DNA from: Salinicola acroporae
Lineage (GTDB): Bacteria; Pseudomonadota; Gammaproteobacteria; Pseudomonadales; Halomonadaceae
NCBI RefSeq assembly: GCF_003206615.1
Contig: NZ_PZJW01000018.1
Span: 1-54,294, forward strand
Length of the DNA: 54,294 nt
Reading direction: 5' to 3'
The notes beneath the pieces are model-generated. The model made no database searches. It saw only the letters and a list, made by a program, of their open reading frames with translations, and was not told the origin of the DNA. This document shows, one piece after another, positions 25,043 through 34,310 of the stretch. Each line of letters begins with the position of its first letter. The stretch's first letter is position 1. The position numbers and the translations under genes are program-made.

Positions 25043-25228
25043 GTAGAGTCTTAAGCGTCACTCTGGTTTCTCCGACAAGCGGCCGCTAGTACGCCTAGGT
25101 GGCTTATGACCTGCCGCCGTGGCGCTGGAGGCGGCCTTTCTCACTTGAGGAATTGACGGCCTCGGGACGGCTCGATGGAGAGCGATCGTCGCGTGACGCT
25201 CTCCCGACGAGGCGCGAGTCGGCTCGAC

Positions 25229-26143
25229 TCAGCGCGTGGCGAAATTGTGTTCGATCCGTGCAACCGCATCGTGGGCGTGCAGACTCTCGGCATGAGTGAT
25301 ATCGACGCGATAGCCGTCGACACCGGGTTGGTCGTGGCAGCAGTCGCCGAGGCGACGCGCGGCGTCTTCGCAGAACATGAGATTGGCCCCATTGCGCTCG
25401 GCGAACGCTTGTTCATCGACCCGCTTGACCAGCGTCTGCACCGGTGTCTGCAGCGCCTGCTCGAAGTCGTCGATACGGGAAGCGAAGTCCAGCGTTGCCG
25501 ACTCGGCGAGCATGAGGGCAATGCGTGCCCGGCTGCGCTGGCTATGCGGCGTGGGGAAGCTGCCATCCTGCTCGATCCAGCGGGCTAGCGTGTCGGGGAC
25601 ACGCGCGGCGTCCGGATGCTCGTCTGCCCAGGCACGCCAGTCCCGCGCCATGGCGTGACGCGCGAGGGCCGTCGAGCAGGGACAGGTGGATGAATAGTCG
25701 AGCGACAGCGTCAGCACCGTGTGCCGATCACCGCGCATGCCGCCGAGCGCGAGCGTGATCGGATAGTGTCGCCAGCCACTGGCGTTGCTCAAGAGCGCCG
25801 GTCGACGCAACGGCAGATCGAAATGCAGCGAGAGCTCGAGGCGTTCGCTGATCCCTTCCTGACTGTCGAGCAGCGCAACACCCAGGTCGCGGAAGTTATC
25901 GACGCTTAGCGGCGTTTCGTCGAGCCGGTCGAGCAGGCGGTAGAGTCGCGACATGTGAATGCCCCGATGGCCGGCTGCCAGATCCACGCCGACGTCCACG
26001 GTGACGGGAAGCCGGGCGCCATCCTCCAACAGCAGGCGAGACGCGATGCCACCCATGCCGACATGTTGCAGCGCGCGAGGCGGATGACTACCCGTCGTGC
26101 CGGTCTGTCCGGCGACATCGGGAAGTGGGCGAAGTGAAGTCAT
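25229..26143 (-). CDS. folE2: GTP cyclohydrolase FolE2
   Basis: A 304-residue enzyme of the metal-flexible GTP cyclohydrolase IB family, which makes dihydroneopterin triphosphate for folate and, in some bacteria, queuosine. Landmarks are HMSRLYRLL, the cysteine segment STCPCS that binds the metal, NLMFCEDAARR and HAESLHAHDAVA. ATG 26143 is used; a TTG two codons earlier has slightly better ribosome-site spacing. A Zur-like palindrome lies 23 bases upstream, which fits the known role of FolE2 as a replacement for zinc-dependent FolE during zinc shortage. Confidence 0.92.
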   Translation of the reverse strand: MTSLRPLPDVAGQTGTTGSHPPRALQHVGMGGIASRLLLEDGARLPVTVDVGVDLAAGHRGIHMSRLYRLLDRLDETPLSVDNFRDLGVALLDSQEGISERLELSLHFDLPLRRPALLSNASGWRHYPITLALGGMRGDRHTVLTLSLDYSSTCPCSTALARHAMARDWRAWADEHPDAARVPDTLARWIEQDGSFPTPHSQRSRARIALMLAESATLDFASRIDDFEQALQTPVQTLVKRVDEQAFAERNGANLMFCEDAARRLGDCCHDQPGVDGYRVDITHAESLHAHDAVARIEHNFATR

Positions 26144-26165
26144 GGCCAATGGTTATCTCATGAAT

Positions 26166-26182
26166 GTGTTACATTATAACAT
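26166..26182. promoter_or_regulatory. Probable Zur box upstream of folE2
   Basis: The palindrome ATGTTATAATGTAACAC (minus strand) matches the gammaproteobacterial Zur consensus ATGTTATANTATAACAT at 15 of 17 positions, counting N as a match. It lies just before folE2, a gene commonly repressed by zinc-loaded Zur. Confidence 0.75.
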
Positions 26183-26359
26183 ACCTTCCGCGGGCGTTGC
26201 CGGCAATCTGTCGTGTCTCGAGATTCGGTCTCGATGAGAGAGTCATCCCGCCTCACGCACAAGCGGGGCTCGGTGACACAGGAGGGGATCGGCCCGCACA
26301 GGCTGCCGGGGGGATCGACTTCCGCTTCCCTGAAGGTCAAGGGTGAGGAGAGGGGGCGC

Positions 26360-27262
26360 CTAACCGAGCTGACGCTCGGCGTAGATCGACGTAAGCCAAT
26401 CCAGGAAGACCTTTACGCGGGGCGAGAGTTGGCGACGCTGGGGGTAGACCACGTAGAGAGGCAAGGTGGGTTTGGGCCAGTCGGGGAGGATCTCCACGAG
26501 CTCGCCTGTCTCGAGCTCGGGGGCGACGTGAAAGCGGGGCAGCTGGATCATGCCGCATCCCTGTCGGGCGCATTCGACGTAATTGGCGGCGTCGTTGACC
26601 GTGATCCAACCGCTGGCCTCGAACATCTGCGGCTGGCCATCGATGACAACCTCCAGTGTGGCGTCGATGGCGCCGTTGCCTGAGAAAAAGCGAACGACCC
26701 GGTGTGACCGTAACGCTTCGGGGTGGTCGAGGTGGCCGGCACTTTCCAGATAGGCCGGGCTGGCGCAAATGACCTGGGACATTTCGGCCAACTTGCGAGC
26801 AATCAGGCTCGAGTCGTCCGGGATACCGGCACGTACCGCGCAATCGACCCCTTCTCCGATCAAGTCGACTCGCCGGTCCCCGCTGGTCAGGATCAGGTTC
26901 AGCTTGGGTTGAAGCTCATGAAACGCCTGGATGCGAGGCAGTACGATCAATTGCGCATGGGCGCCATGCATCTCGACCCGAAGCACGCCGGAGGGCGTGG
27001 TGGAGACCGGTCGCAGGATCGCTTCGGCATCCTCCAGCTCCGCCAGTAAATGCACGCAGCGTTCATGAAACGCCTCGCCTTCCGGCGTCGGGCGGACTTG
27101 ACGCGTGGTGCGTTCCAACAGTCGAACGCCAAGGCGACTCTCCAACTGTTGGATCGCGAGTGTGGCGGTAGCCCTGGGAATGTCGAGCGCATTGGCCGCC
27201 TTGGTAAAACTACCGCTCTCGACGATGCGTACGAAGAGCGTCATGGCATCGAGTTTGTCCAT
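26360..27262 (-). CDS. LysR-family transcriptional regulator
   Basis: A 300-residue regulator. The N-terminal helix-turn-helix (AANALDIPRATATLAIQQLE, residues about 22-41) is followed by a substrate-binding domain of the CrgA/AaeR-like group. It is transcribed away from the short-chain dehydrogenase gene at 27393, the classic arrangement for a LysR protein that controls its divergent neighbour. The 130-base gap between the two starts should hold the shared operator. The inducer is unknown. Confidence 0.9.
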   Translation of the reverse strand: MDKLDAMTLFVRIVESGSFTKAANALDIPRATATLAIQQLESRLGVRLLERTTRQVRPTPEGEAFHERCVHLLAELEDAEAILRPVSTTPSGVLRVEMHGAHAQLIVLPRIQAFHELQPKLNLILTSGDRRVDLIGEGVDCAVRAGIPDDSSLIARKLAEMSQVICASPAYLESAGHLDHPEALRSHRVVRFFSGNGAIDATLEVVIDGQPQMFEASGWITVNDAANYVECARQGCGMIQLPRFHVAPELETGELVEILPDWPKPTLPLYVVYPQRRQLSPRVKVFLDWLTSIYAERQLG

Positions 27263-27392
27263 TTTGATTGTTTGTCGGAGGTGAATGGTCTTGTCAATCT
27301 AGCTGATTTATTGATCCACGGCGAACATCAATACTGCTCCTGCTCGTATCGTGTGGCAAAAGGCCATACTCACTCGGACAGGAGGAAGACGC

Positions 27393-28133
27393 ATGACGGA
27401 TATCACCCGAAAGATCGCGCTCGTTACCGGTGCCTCTCGCGGTATCGGTCGCTCGATCGCCTTCAAGCTCGCTGATGACGGTTTCACCGTTGTCGTCAAC
27501 TACGCCGGTAACGCCTCATCGGCTGCCCAGGTCGTTGCCGACATCGAAGGCAAGGGCGGCCAGGCGCTGGCCGTTCAGGCCGATATCGCCGACCCACAAT
27601 CCGTCGCCCGGCTGTTCGACAAGACATTGGAGACGTTTGGGCGACTGGATGTGGTGGTCAACAGTGCCGGCATCATGGATCTGGCACCGATCTCGACCGC
27701 CAACATCGATCTTTTCGACCGTATGCTGGCAACCAACCTGCGCGGTAGTTGGCTGGTCATGGCGAAAGCCGCGGAGGAACTGCAGGAAGGGGGGCGCATC
27801 ATCGCGCTTTCCTCGTCAGTGCTAGCGAAATCGTTCCCCGGTTACGGGGCCTACATCGCCAGCAAGGCGGGGGTCGAGGGATTGGTGAAAGTGCTCGCCA
27901 ATGAACTGCGCGGGCGCAATATCACCGTCAACGCGGTGGCGCCCGGGCCCGTGGCGACCGATCTGTTCCTCGAGGGCAAGAGCGACGAGCAGATCCAGTC
28001 CATTGCCGCCATGGCACCGTTGGAACGACTCGCCCAGCCGGAGGACATTGCCGGTGTGGTGGGGTTCCTGGCAGGGCCGAACGGAGGCTGGGTCAATGCC
28101 CAGATTCTCCGTGCCAATGGCGGCTTCGCGTGA
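27393..28133 (+). CDS. Short-chain dehydrogenase/reductase
   Basis: A 246-residue NAD(P)-dependent SDR. The cofactor motif TGASRGIG (residues about 13-20), NSAGI, the catalytic Ser in ALSSSV and the YGAYIASK pair (Tyr and Lys) are all present. ATG 27393 has AGGAGGA upstream. It is divergent from the LysR gene and lies 17 bases before a second SDR gene. Quinone-linked or aldehyde-reducing SDRs often stand beside LysR genes, but the substrate here is unknown. Confidence 0.9.
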   Translation: MTDITRKIALVTGASRGIGRSIAFKLADDGFTVVVNYAGNASSAAQVVADIEGKGGQALAVQADIADPQSVARLFDKTLETFGRLDVVVNSAGIMDLAPISTANIDLFDRMLATNLRGSWLVMAKAAEELQEGGRIIALSSSVLAKSFPGYGAYIASKAGVEGLVKVLANELRGRNITVNAVAPGPVATDLFLEGKSDEQIQSIAAMAPLERLAQPEDIAGVVGFLAGPNGGWVNAQILRANGGFA

Positions 28134-28150
28134 TCGACACGGAGAGGTCA

Positions 28151-29071
28151 ATGATGAGTCAAGTCATCCTGGTGACCGGTGCGTCCAGCGGCTTTGGGCG
28201 TCTGATGGCCAACGCGCTCGCCGCTGCCGGCCATGTTGTCTACGCCTCCATGCGTGGGCTCGATGGCAAGAATGCCTCGCGTGCGGAGGAGATCGCGGCC
28301 CATGCCGAGCGACACGCGGTCGATCTGCGTGTCATCGAGCTGGATGTCCAGTCAGCGGCTTCCGCCCAGCGCGCCATCGACAGAATCATCGCCGAGCAGG
28401 GGCGCATCGACGTGTTGATCCACAACGCTGGCCACATGGTGTGGGGCCCGAGCGAAGCCTTCACGCCCGAGCAGCTCGACGAACTCTACGACGTCAACGT
28501 ATTGGGCACGCAGCGGGTCAATCGAGCCGTACTTCCCCATATGCGCTCGGCGAGCAGAGGTCTGGTCGTCTGGATCGGCAGTAGCAGCGTGGCTGGCGGT
28601 GTTCCGCCCATGCTCGGGCCCTACTTTGCGGCCAAGGCGGGAATGGACGCCCTCGCTGTCAGCTACGCCCGTGAGCTGGCGCCTTTCGGTATCGAGACCT
28701 CGATTGTGGTGCCGGGTGCCTACACTCGCGGCACCAATCACTTCGCGCACGCAGGCTCGCCGCTGGACACCCGGCGGGAGCGCGAATACGAGGCGGGTCT
28801 ACCCGATGGGTTCGGCGACACGATGCGCAAAGCCCTCGCGGATACTGTCCCAGAAGAGGCCGACCCCCAGGCGGTTGCCGATCAAGTGGCCGAGATCGTC
28901 GCGACGCCGTTCGGCCAGCGACCGTTTCGCGTGGTCATCGATCCCGCTGACGATGGTTCCGCCGTTTCCTACGGGGTTATCGACCGGATTCGCGAGGAGT
29001 TCCTTCGTCGGATCGGCTTTGGCCAGCTGCTGAAACCGAAACGTTTCCAGAAGGGGGGCGTCGTCCTATGA
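28151..29071 (+). CDS. Short-chain dehydrogenase/reductase
   Basis: A 306-residue SDR of the longer classical type. Cofactor motif TGASSGFG, core NAGHMVWG, catalytic Ser in WIGSSSV and Tyr-Lys in GPYFAAKAG are present, and the extra C-terminal 50 residues include a basic tail. ATG 28151 is preceded by GGAG; the adjacent ATG 28154 is equally possible. It follows the first SDR gene and precedes a tautomerase gene, so the three are probably induced together by the LysR regulator. Confidence 0.88.
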   Translation: MMSQVILVTGASSGFGRLMANALAAAGHVVYASMRGLDGKNASRAEEIAAHAERHAVDLRVIELDVQSAASAQRAIDRIIAEQGRIDVLIHNAGHMVWGPSEAFTPEQLDELYDVNVLGTQRVNRAVLPHMRSASRGLVVWIGSSSVAGGVPPMLGPYFAAKAGMDALAVSYARELAPFGIETSIVVPGAYTRGTNHFAHAGSPLDTRREREYEAGLPDGFGDTMRKALADTVPEEADPQAVADQVAEIVATPFGQRPFRVVIDPADDGSAVSYGVIDRIREEFLRRIGFGQLLKPKRFQKGGVVL

Positions 29072-29139
29072 GCTCGGTTGGATCCGCCACTTATCGTGTA
29101 GAGAACGCCATTCTTATCTTTAATTGAACAGGAAATATC

Positions 29140-29358
29140 ATGCCATTTGCCAACTATAAGTTCCCGGAGGGCATCGTCGATCATGCCCGCAAGGAAGAAA
29201 TCATTCACCGTACTACCGAGATGTTCGTCGAATATTTTGGAGAGGACGTTCGACCTTACACCATGGTGCTGGTGGAAGAGGTCGCCGACGGCGGCTGGGG
29301 CCGGGCGGATGAAACGCTGACACGGGAGAAGATGGGCTTACCGTCAAAAAGTGCCTGA
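29140..29358 (+). CDS. 4-oxalocrotonate tautomerase-family protein
   Basis: A 72-residue protein that starts MPFANYKFPEG. After removal of Met, Pro1 would be the catalytic base of the tautomerase superfamily, and the EEIIHRTTEMFVEYFG helix fits the fold. AGGAAATATC precedes the ATG. Members often form hexamers and ketonise enols of aldehydes or keto acids. It is the last gene of the LysR-linked group. Confidence 0.8.
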   Translation: MPFANYKFPEGIVDHARKEEIIHRTTEMFVEYFGEDVRPYTMVLVEEVADGGWGRADETLTREKMGLPSKSA

Positions 29359-29769
29359 CAGTAAACGGTAGCGGTCGTCGCCGGACTGGCGCCGGATGAC
29401 GGCATCGGCCCGGCACGGGCGTGGAAATGGGCCCGCTTTCAATGATCTCTTTCGAGGTGGATCCGTGTGCTGGTCACCGCTACGGAAACGAACCGGCGAT
29501 AAGCGGAATGGGTCGGACCCGAGGGATAGAGTCTCCATCGATATCGCATCATGTGACTGAAGCTACCGAGTGGGGTGGGATGAAAGCGGCGATATTCAAT
29601 GGTGTGGCTTTCGCTCACGACGGTGCCGAGTTGGCTATTGAAGTGGCCTGATTTTCAATCCAAATCCTGTTGTTATTGATTTCTGAATTCTGAAGTCAGC
29701 ATGGGCGTAATAGCCTCTGTTTGGCATCGGTGCCATGATCCCGTCGAATCCTAAATCAAGGAGACTCGA
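29359..29769. other. Intergenic region, no gene recognised
   Basis: Short open frames exist, the longest about 76 codons at 29421-29651, but none has a protein-like pattern or a good ribosome site. A short frame starting MKAAIFNG near 29580 could be a degraded relic of an alcohol dehydrogenase start, which I cannot support further. The last 120 bases, AT-richer, probably hold the promoter of the DoxX gene; GGAG lies before its ATG. Confidence 0.4.
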
Positions 29770-30276
29770 ATGTCTGACAATTCCCATTTCAGAGGCCGGG
29801 CTGGCGCGGGCATGTCATTGTCCGCGGTAATGGCATTCTTACTGGAGCGCAGGTCAAGCAGTCTTCTGTCGGCGACCGGCTACACCGTTCTCCGCATCGT
29901 TTTCGGGCTCGTCTTGCTGACCCATGGCTACCCTAAATTACTGGGCCTACCCCATGGCGAGAATCCGGATCCTTTTTCTAGCGCGACCCATTTGATCGAG
30001 TCATCGTTCGGTCTGCCGGCCGCGCCTGTCTTTGCCTTCGCGGCGGCGATATTGGAGACCTTCGGTGCGCTGGCCATCGCGTTGGGACTCCATACCCGCC
30101 TCATCGCCCTGGCGATAGCCGTCGAGATGGTCTTCATCTGTTATATCCATGCCCCCACCTTCGTATGGATCGATGGGGGATACGAATATCCCCTGATTCT
30201 CGGCGTGGTGGCACTTTGTTTCGCCGCAGGTGGACCGGGGGCTTTCTCGCTCCAAAGCGTTCTGAGACGCAGCTAG
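29770..30276 (+). CDS. DoxX-family membrane protein
   Basis: A 168-residue protein with four hydrophobic segments. The pattern TVLRIVFGLVLLTHGYPKL and FAAAILETFGALAIALGL is typical of DoxX proteins, small inner-membrane proteins linked to redox stress or to oxidoreductase partners. It is encoded 55 bases before the Tat-exported iron-sulfur subunit of an aldehyde oxidoreductase, and the two may be co-transcribed. Its molecular function is not established. Confidence 0.85.
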   Translation: MSDNSHFRGRAGAGMSLSAVMAFLLERRSSSLLSATGYTVLRIVFGLVLLTHGYPKLLGLPHGENPDPFSSATHLIESSFGLPAAPVFAFAAAILETFGALAIALGLHTRLIALAIAVEMVFICYIHAPTFVWIDGGYEYPLILGVVALCFAAGGPGAFSLQSVLRRS

Positions 30277-30331
30277 GTGATGGGTAGCCAAGCCAGAGTG
30301 CAGTATTGAAACCCTAGAGGAGGCCGCGGTA

Positions 30332-30994
30332 ATGGACCCTGAATCAAGCCCGCCGGGCTGGAAAGCGCCTTGCCAATCATCGGGCGTGACACGACGTACC
30401 GTCATGAAGGTGGGGGCCATGTCAGCCACCATGGTGCCCTTGGGTGTCATGGCCCCCTGGAAGGCCAATGCGCAGCAACCCGACGCGGCCGGGCAACCGG
30501 CGCCGGGGCTGGCGGCCGGCAACGTCATCGAGATTTCACCGCGAATCAACGGCACTCGCCGGACGCTGCGGGTGGATGCGCGCACCTCGCTGCTCGATCT
30601 GCTGCGCGAGAGGCTGGACCTGGTCGGGGCCAAGAAAGGCTGCGATCACGGCCAGTGCGGTGCCTGTACGGTGCACGTCGACGGGCGCCGGGTCGCTTCC
30701 TGCCTGACCCTCGCGGCAAAGACCGATGGCGCGGAAGTGCTGACCATCGAGGGCATTTCCGATGGGCAGACGCTTCATCCCATGCAACAGGCCTTCATCG
30801 ATCATGACGCGTTGCAGTGCGGCTACTGCACGCCGGGACAGATCATGGCCGCCATCGCCTGTATCGAGGAAGGTCACGCCTCCGATACCGCCACCATTCG
30901 CGAATACATGAGCGGCAACATTTGCCGTTGCGGTGCCTACAACGGCATCGTCGCCGCGGTCGAGCAGGTCGCCAAGCACCTGCGGGAGGGCTGA
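30332..30994 (+). CDS. paoA: Periplasmic aldehyde oxidoreductase, 2Fe-2S subunit PaoA
   Basis: A 220-residue iron-sulfur subunit of a xanthine oxidase-family enzyme. A twin-arginine signal (TRRTVMKVGAMSA, residues about 19-31) sends the folded complex to the periplasm. Eight cysteines hold two 2Fe-2S clusters: CDHGQCGACTVHVDG plus a following Cys, and QCGYCTPGQ with CRCGAYNG. The arrangement paoA-paoB-paoC matches E. coli YagTSR, which oxidises aromatic aldehydes to acids. The frame starts at ATG 30332 after GGAGG; only this subunit needs a signal because the complex is exported folded. Confidence 0.88.
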   Translation: MDPESSPPGWKAPCQSSGVTRRTVMKVGAMSATMVPLGVMAPWKANAQQPDAAGQPAPGLAAGNVIEISPRINGTRRTLRVDARTSLLDLLRERLDLVGAKKGCDHGQCGACTVHVDGRRVASCLTLAAKTDGAEVLTIEGISDGQTLHPMQQAFIDHDALQCGYCTPGQIMAAIACIEEGHASDTATIREYMSGNICRCGAYNGIVAAVEQVAKHLREG

Positions 30995-30997
30995 AAC

Positions 30998-32002
30998 ATG
31001 CGTGCGTTCAGTTACAGCCGCCCCCGGAGTCCGGAAGCCGCCGTGGCCGCCTTCACCGATGCCGGAGAGGGCGCGCGATACATTGCGGGCGGAACGACGC
31101 TGTTCGACCTGATGAAGCTCAATGTCGAGCAACCCGCCCATCTCGTGGACGTCTCCCAACTCGACGGAAGCGATCTGATCGAAACCTCCGGCGACAAGCT
31201 GCGGTTCGGTGCCGGCGCGCGGATGGCCGATATCGCCGACGACGAGACGATCAACAGAGAGTATCCGCTGCTGGCGGAGAGCCTCTGGCGGGCCGCCTCG
31301 CAGCAATTGCGCAACATGGCCAGCGTTGGCGGCAACCTGCTGCAGCGCACCCGCTGCCCCTATTTCCGCAACGGCGCGGGCGGCGTCTATCCCTGCAACA
31401 AGCGCGAGCCGGGAGCGGGATGCGCCGCCATCGAGGGGCTGGACCGCGGCCAGGCCATCCTCGGGACCAGCGGCGCTTGTACCGCGGTGTCGCCCGGAGA
31501 CTGGCCGGTGGCGTTGACCGCGCTCGACGCCGACATCGTCGTGCTCGGGCCGCAGGGCAACCGCACCATTCCGATCGCGGAGTTCTACCTGTTGCCCCAG
31601 GACACGCCGGATCGCGAATTCTCGCTGGCGCCCGGCGAACTGATCATCGAGATCCGCGTGCCCAAGACGGCTGCCGGTCGCGCCTCGACCTATCACAAGG
31701 TGCGCGACCGGGAATCCTACGCCTTCGCGCTTGCCTCCGCCGCCGTCGCCCTGCGGATAGAGGGTGGCCAGGTCCAGAAGGCCCATATCGCGCTGGGGGG
31801 CATCGCCACCAAACCCTGGCGGTCGGAAGCGGCGGAAGCGGTGTTGCGGGGCAAGGCGCCGACCCGGGAGAACGCACTGGCCGCGGGACGTGCCGCGATC
31901 GCCGACGCCAGGGCCGGCCGACACAACGGCTTCAAGATCGATCTCGCCACCAACACGATCGCCGATGCGATCACGATCGCTGCAGAAAGGAGCGCATCAT
32001 GA
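30998..32002 (+). CDS. paoB: Periplasmic aldehyde oxidoreductase, FAD subunit PaoB
   Basis: A 334-residue FAD-binding subunit (CO dehydrogenase medium-chain fold). FAD contacts are in YIAGGTTLFDLMK and ASVGGNLLQRTRC. The Cys-rich insert CPYFRNGAGGVYPC and the CNKREPGAGC part match the extra 4Fe-4S cluster site described for E. coli PaoB, which most xanthine oxidase relatives lack. It starts three bases after paoA and overlaps paoC by four bases. Confidence 0.88.
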   Translation: MRAFSYSRPRSPEAAVAAFTDAGEGARYIAGGTTLFDLMKLNVEQPAHLVDVSQLDGSDLIETSGDKLRFGAGARMADIADDETINREYPLLAESLWRAASQQLRNMASVGGNLLQRTRCPYFRNGAGGVYPCNKREPGAGCAAIEGLDRGQAILGTSGACTAVSPGDWPVALTALDADIVVLGPQGNRTIPIAEFYLLPQDTPDREFSLAPGELIIEIRVPKTAAGRASTYHKVRDRESYAFALASAAVALRIEGGQVQKAHIALGGIATKPWRSEAAEAVLRGKAPTRENALAAGRAAIADARAGRHNGFKIDLATNTIADAITIAAERSAS

Positions 32003-34182
32003 CCCTGTCGCCCAACCCGGATCGTCCACGTGTCGACGCGCGTCAGAAAGTGCTCGGCGAAGCGCTGTTCGCGGCCGACCAGCGGGTCGAGAATCTACTC
32101 CACGCCATGACGGTTCCGGCCTCCATCGCCAAGGGCCGGATTCGCGCTATCGACGCATCCGCCGCGCTGAAGGTGCCCGGCGTCGTCAGGGTCATGACCT
32201 TCGAAGACTTCGCGGACATCCAGATCACGCCGGCGTCGCGGGGCGCCTACGGGCAGCCGGGGAAAGGCTACCAGCCGATGACCGGTCCCGATATCGTCCA
32301 CCGTGGCGAGCCGGTCGCGCTGGTACTGGCCGAAACCCTGGAGGCGGCCATCGAGGGCGCCGAATCGGTGTCGGTCGAGTATCACGAGGCGGCGGAGTTC
32401 ACCGCGCTGATGGAGCAGGGCGGAGCCGAGGAAGCGCCAGAAGTCTTCACCCGCCTTGGCCATGGCGACGCGGAAGGGGCCTTCGCAAGTGCCGCCCACA
32501 AGGTCGATGTGACGTATCGGCATCCCCAGCAGCATCACAACCCGATCGAATTGATCTCGACGACGGCGCTCTTCTCGGAGGGCAAGCTGCGCATCTTCGA
32601 GGGCACCCAGTGGAGTTCGGCCCTCGCCGGTGGGTTGGCGGGCATGATCGGCCGTGACCCGCAATCGGTTCGCGCCTCCAGCCCCTATGTCGGCGGCGGT
32701 TTCGGGCAGAAGAACGGGATACAGGAGCAGAGTGCGCTGGTCGCCCGCGCCGCCACGATCATGGCGCGCCCGGTCAAGCTGGTGATGCCGCGCGGCCAGC
32801 TCTTCCACACGGCGTCGTATCGGCCGCGAAGCCTGCATCACGTGCGTCTGGCGGCTGACGCCGGTGGCAAGCTGGCGGCCGGCCTCTACCGAACCGAGCA
32901 GCAGAACAGCCGCTATGACGGCTACAACCCGCTGTTCGGCGAAACCCCGCCACGCATGTACGGCTACCCGAACTGGGCGGGCGAGGATCGCGTGATTCGC
33001 GTCGACACCCAGACGCCGGGTCACCAGCGCGCTCCCCACGAACATCCGTCCAGTTATGCCACCGAGTGCGCTCTGGACGAACTAGCGCATGACCTGGGCA
33101 TGGACCCCGTCGAGCTGCGGCTGGCCAACGACACCGACAAGGACCCCATCACCGGCAAGCCGTACTCGTCGCGGCATTTGGCGGCGTGTCTGCAACGCGG
33201 CGCCAGGATGATCGACTGGGGCCGCCGAAGACGGGAGCCTGGGAGGCTGCGGGCCGAGAACGGCGACATGATCGGGCTCGGCGTGGCCTGCGGCAGCTAC
33301 AAGGCGGCGATGAGCCCGGCGATCACGACGCTTCGGCTCCAGGCAAACGGCGCCTGCCGTATTTCGCTGTCGGGTCACGAAATGGGGCAGGGGCTACGCA
33401 GCGTGATCGCGGCAGAACTGATCGATGTTCTGGGCGTCGATCCCGCCAAGCTCGACATCAGGGTCGGCGATACCGGTTTTGCCCCGCAAATGCTCACCGC
33501 CGGCTCCTGGGGTACCGCCAGCGTGGCGCCCGCGGCGCGGGCTGCCGCGCTCAAGCTGCGTGCCAATCTGGTCGAACTGACCGGGCGTGACGATTTCGAA
33601 GGTCCGGCTTACCTGCAACTGGCGAGGACGCGGCGGCCCATGCTGAAGGTCGAGATCGACACCATTCCGCTGGGCGAAAATCCACAGGCGATCGACGATC
33701 TGCGCAAGGGGCGGCCGGTCGCCGCGGGCCCCGAGTACACCGACTTCCTGGCCTTCAGCTGGATCGCCCATTTCGCCGAGGTGCATGTCGAGCCCTCGAC
33801 GGGGCGGGCCCGAGTGCGAAGGTTCGCCAGCGTCATCGATTGCGGTCGGGTGATGAACCGACGGACAACGGAAAGCCAGGTCAAGGGGGGCGTCGTCTGG
33901 GCTGTCGGCGCTGCGTTGCGCGAGATCGGTGAGACCGACCCCCGCTACGGCCGGGTCCTCAACAACGATCTCGCCGAGTACCTGGTGCCCGTCAACGCCG
34001 ATATCGACTGGATCGATGTCGACGTCATCGATGAACCCGACACCCGGTTGAACATATCGGGTGTCAAGGGGGCGGGTGAGGTGGCGATGGTCGGTGCGAC
34101 CGCAGCGATCGCCAACGCCGTCTTCAACGCCACCGGCAAGCGTATCCGCCACCTTCCGATCAGAATCGAGGACCTGCTTTAG
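31999..34182 (+). CDS. paoC: Periplasmic aldehyde oxidoreductase, molybdenum subunit PaoC
   Basis: A 727-residue molybdopterin-binding subunit, the same size as E. coli PaoC. Landmarks are VGGGFGQKNG and GHEMGQGL for the cofactor, and the C-terminal GVKGAGEVAMVGA with the catalytic Glu. It oxidises aldehydes to carboxylic acids. The frame is open from 30817, but ATG 31999, preceded by AAAGGAG and overlapping paoB, is clearly the start. No gene for the maturation factor PaoD follows; repeat copy B begins at the stop codon. Confidence 0.9.
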   Translation: MTLSPNPDRPRVDARQKVLGEALFAADQRVENLLHAMTVPASIAKGRIRAIDASAALKVPGVVRVMTFEDFADIQITPASRGAYGQPGKGYQPMTGPDIVHRGEPVALVLAETLEAAIEGAESVSVEYHEAAEFTALMEQGGAEEAPEVFTRLGHGDAEGAFASAAHKVDVTYRHPQQHHNPIELISTTALFSEGKLRIFEGTQWSSALAGGLAGMIGRDPQSVRASSPYVGGGFGQKNGIQEQSALVARAATIMARPVKLVMPRGQLFHTASYRPRSLHHVRLAADAGGKLAAGLYRTEQQNSRYDGYNPLFGETPPRMYGYPNWAGEDRVIRVDTQTPGHQRAPHEHPSSYATECALDELAHDLGMDPVELRLANDTDKDPITGKPYSSRHLAACLQRGARMIDWGRRRREPGRLRAENGDMIGLGVACGSYKAAMSPAITTLRLQANGACRISLSGHEMGQGLRSVIAAELIDVLGVDPAKLDIRVGDTGFAPQMLTAGSWGTASVAPAARAAALKLRANLVELTGRDDFEGPAYLQLARTRRPMLKVEIDTIPLGENPQAIDDLRKGRPVAAGPEYTDFLAFSWIAHFAEVHVEPSTGRARVRRFASVIDCGRVMNRRTTESQVKGGVVWAVGAALREIGETDPRYGRVLNNDLAEYLVPVNADIDWIDVDVIDEPDTRLNISGVKGAGEVAMVGATAAIANAVFNATGKRIRHLPIRIEDLL

Positions 34183-34310
34183 GCGTTGTCTGATAAAGTC
34201 GACGAGCGAAGGCCAGACAAGGCAGAAATCGGTGAATTACGGACCGGGCTGGCGCTCCAGCCGATTTTTAACGCCGTATGGGCAAGCGCAGTGCTTTTCA
34301 GACATGGCCT
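34181..34310 (+). repeat. Dispersed ERIC/MITE-like repeat, copy B
   Basis: About 130 bp, starting within the paoC stop codon. Ends are imperfect inverted repeats (AGGCNNTGTCTGA and TCAGACANNGCCT). It shares GACGAGCGA, GGCCAGACAAGGCA and TTTTTAACGCCGTATGG with copies A and C, but its middle differs: the AAATGAGCATTTTGAG block is replaced by a GC-rich stretch. It may act as a terminator or mRNA 3' end for paoABC. Confidence 0.8.

Noticed and set aside
29421-29651. 76-codon frame after the tautomerase gene
   Set aside because: No ribosome site or recognisable pattern; a possible alcohol dehydrogenase relic near its end is too short to support.
30817-31998. Upstream extension of the paoC frame by 394 codons
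   Set aside because: It runs antiphase through paoA and paoB, which are both certain. The ribosome site and family N-terminus fix the start at 31999.
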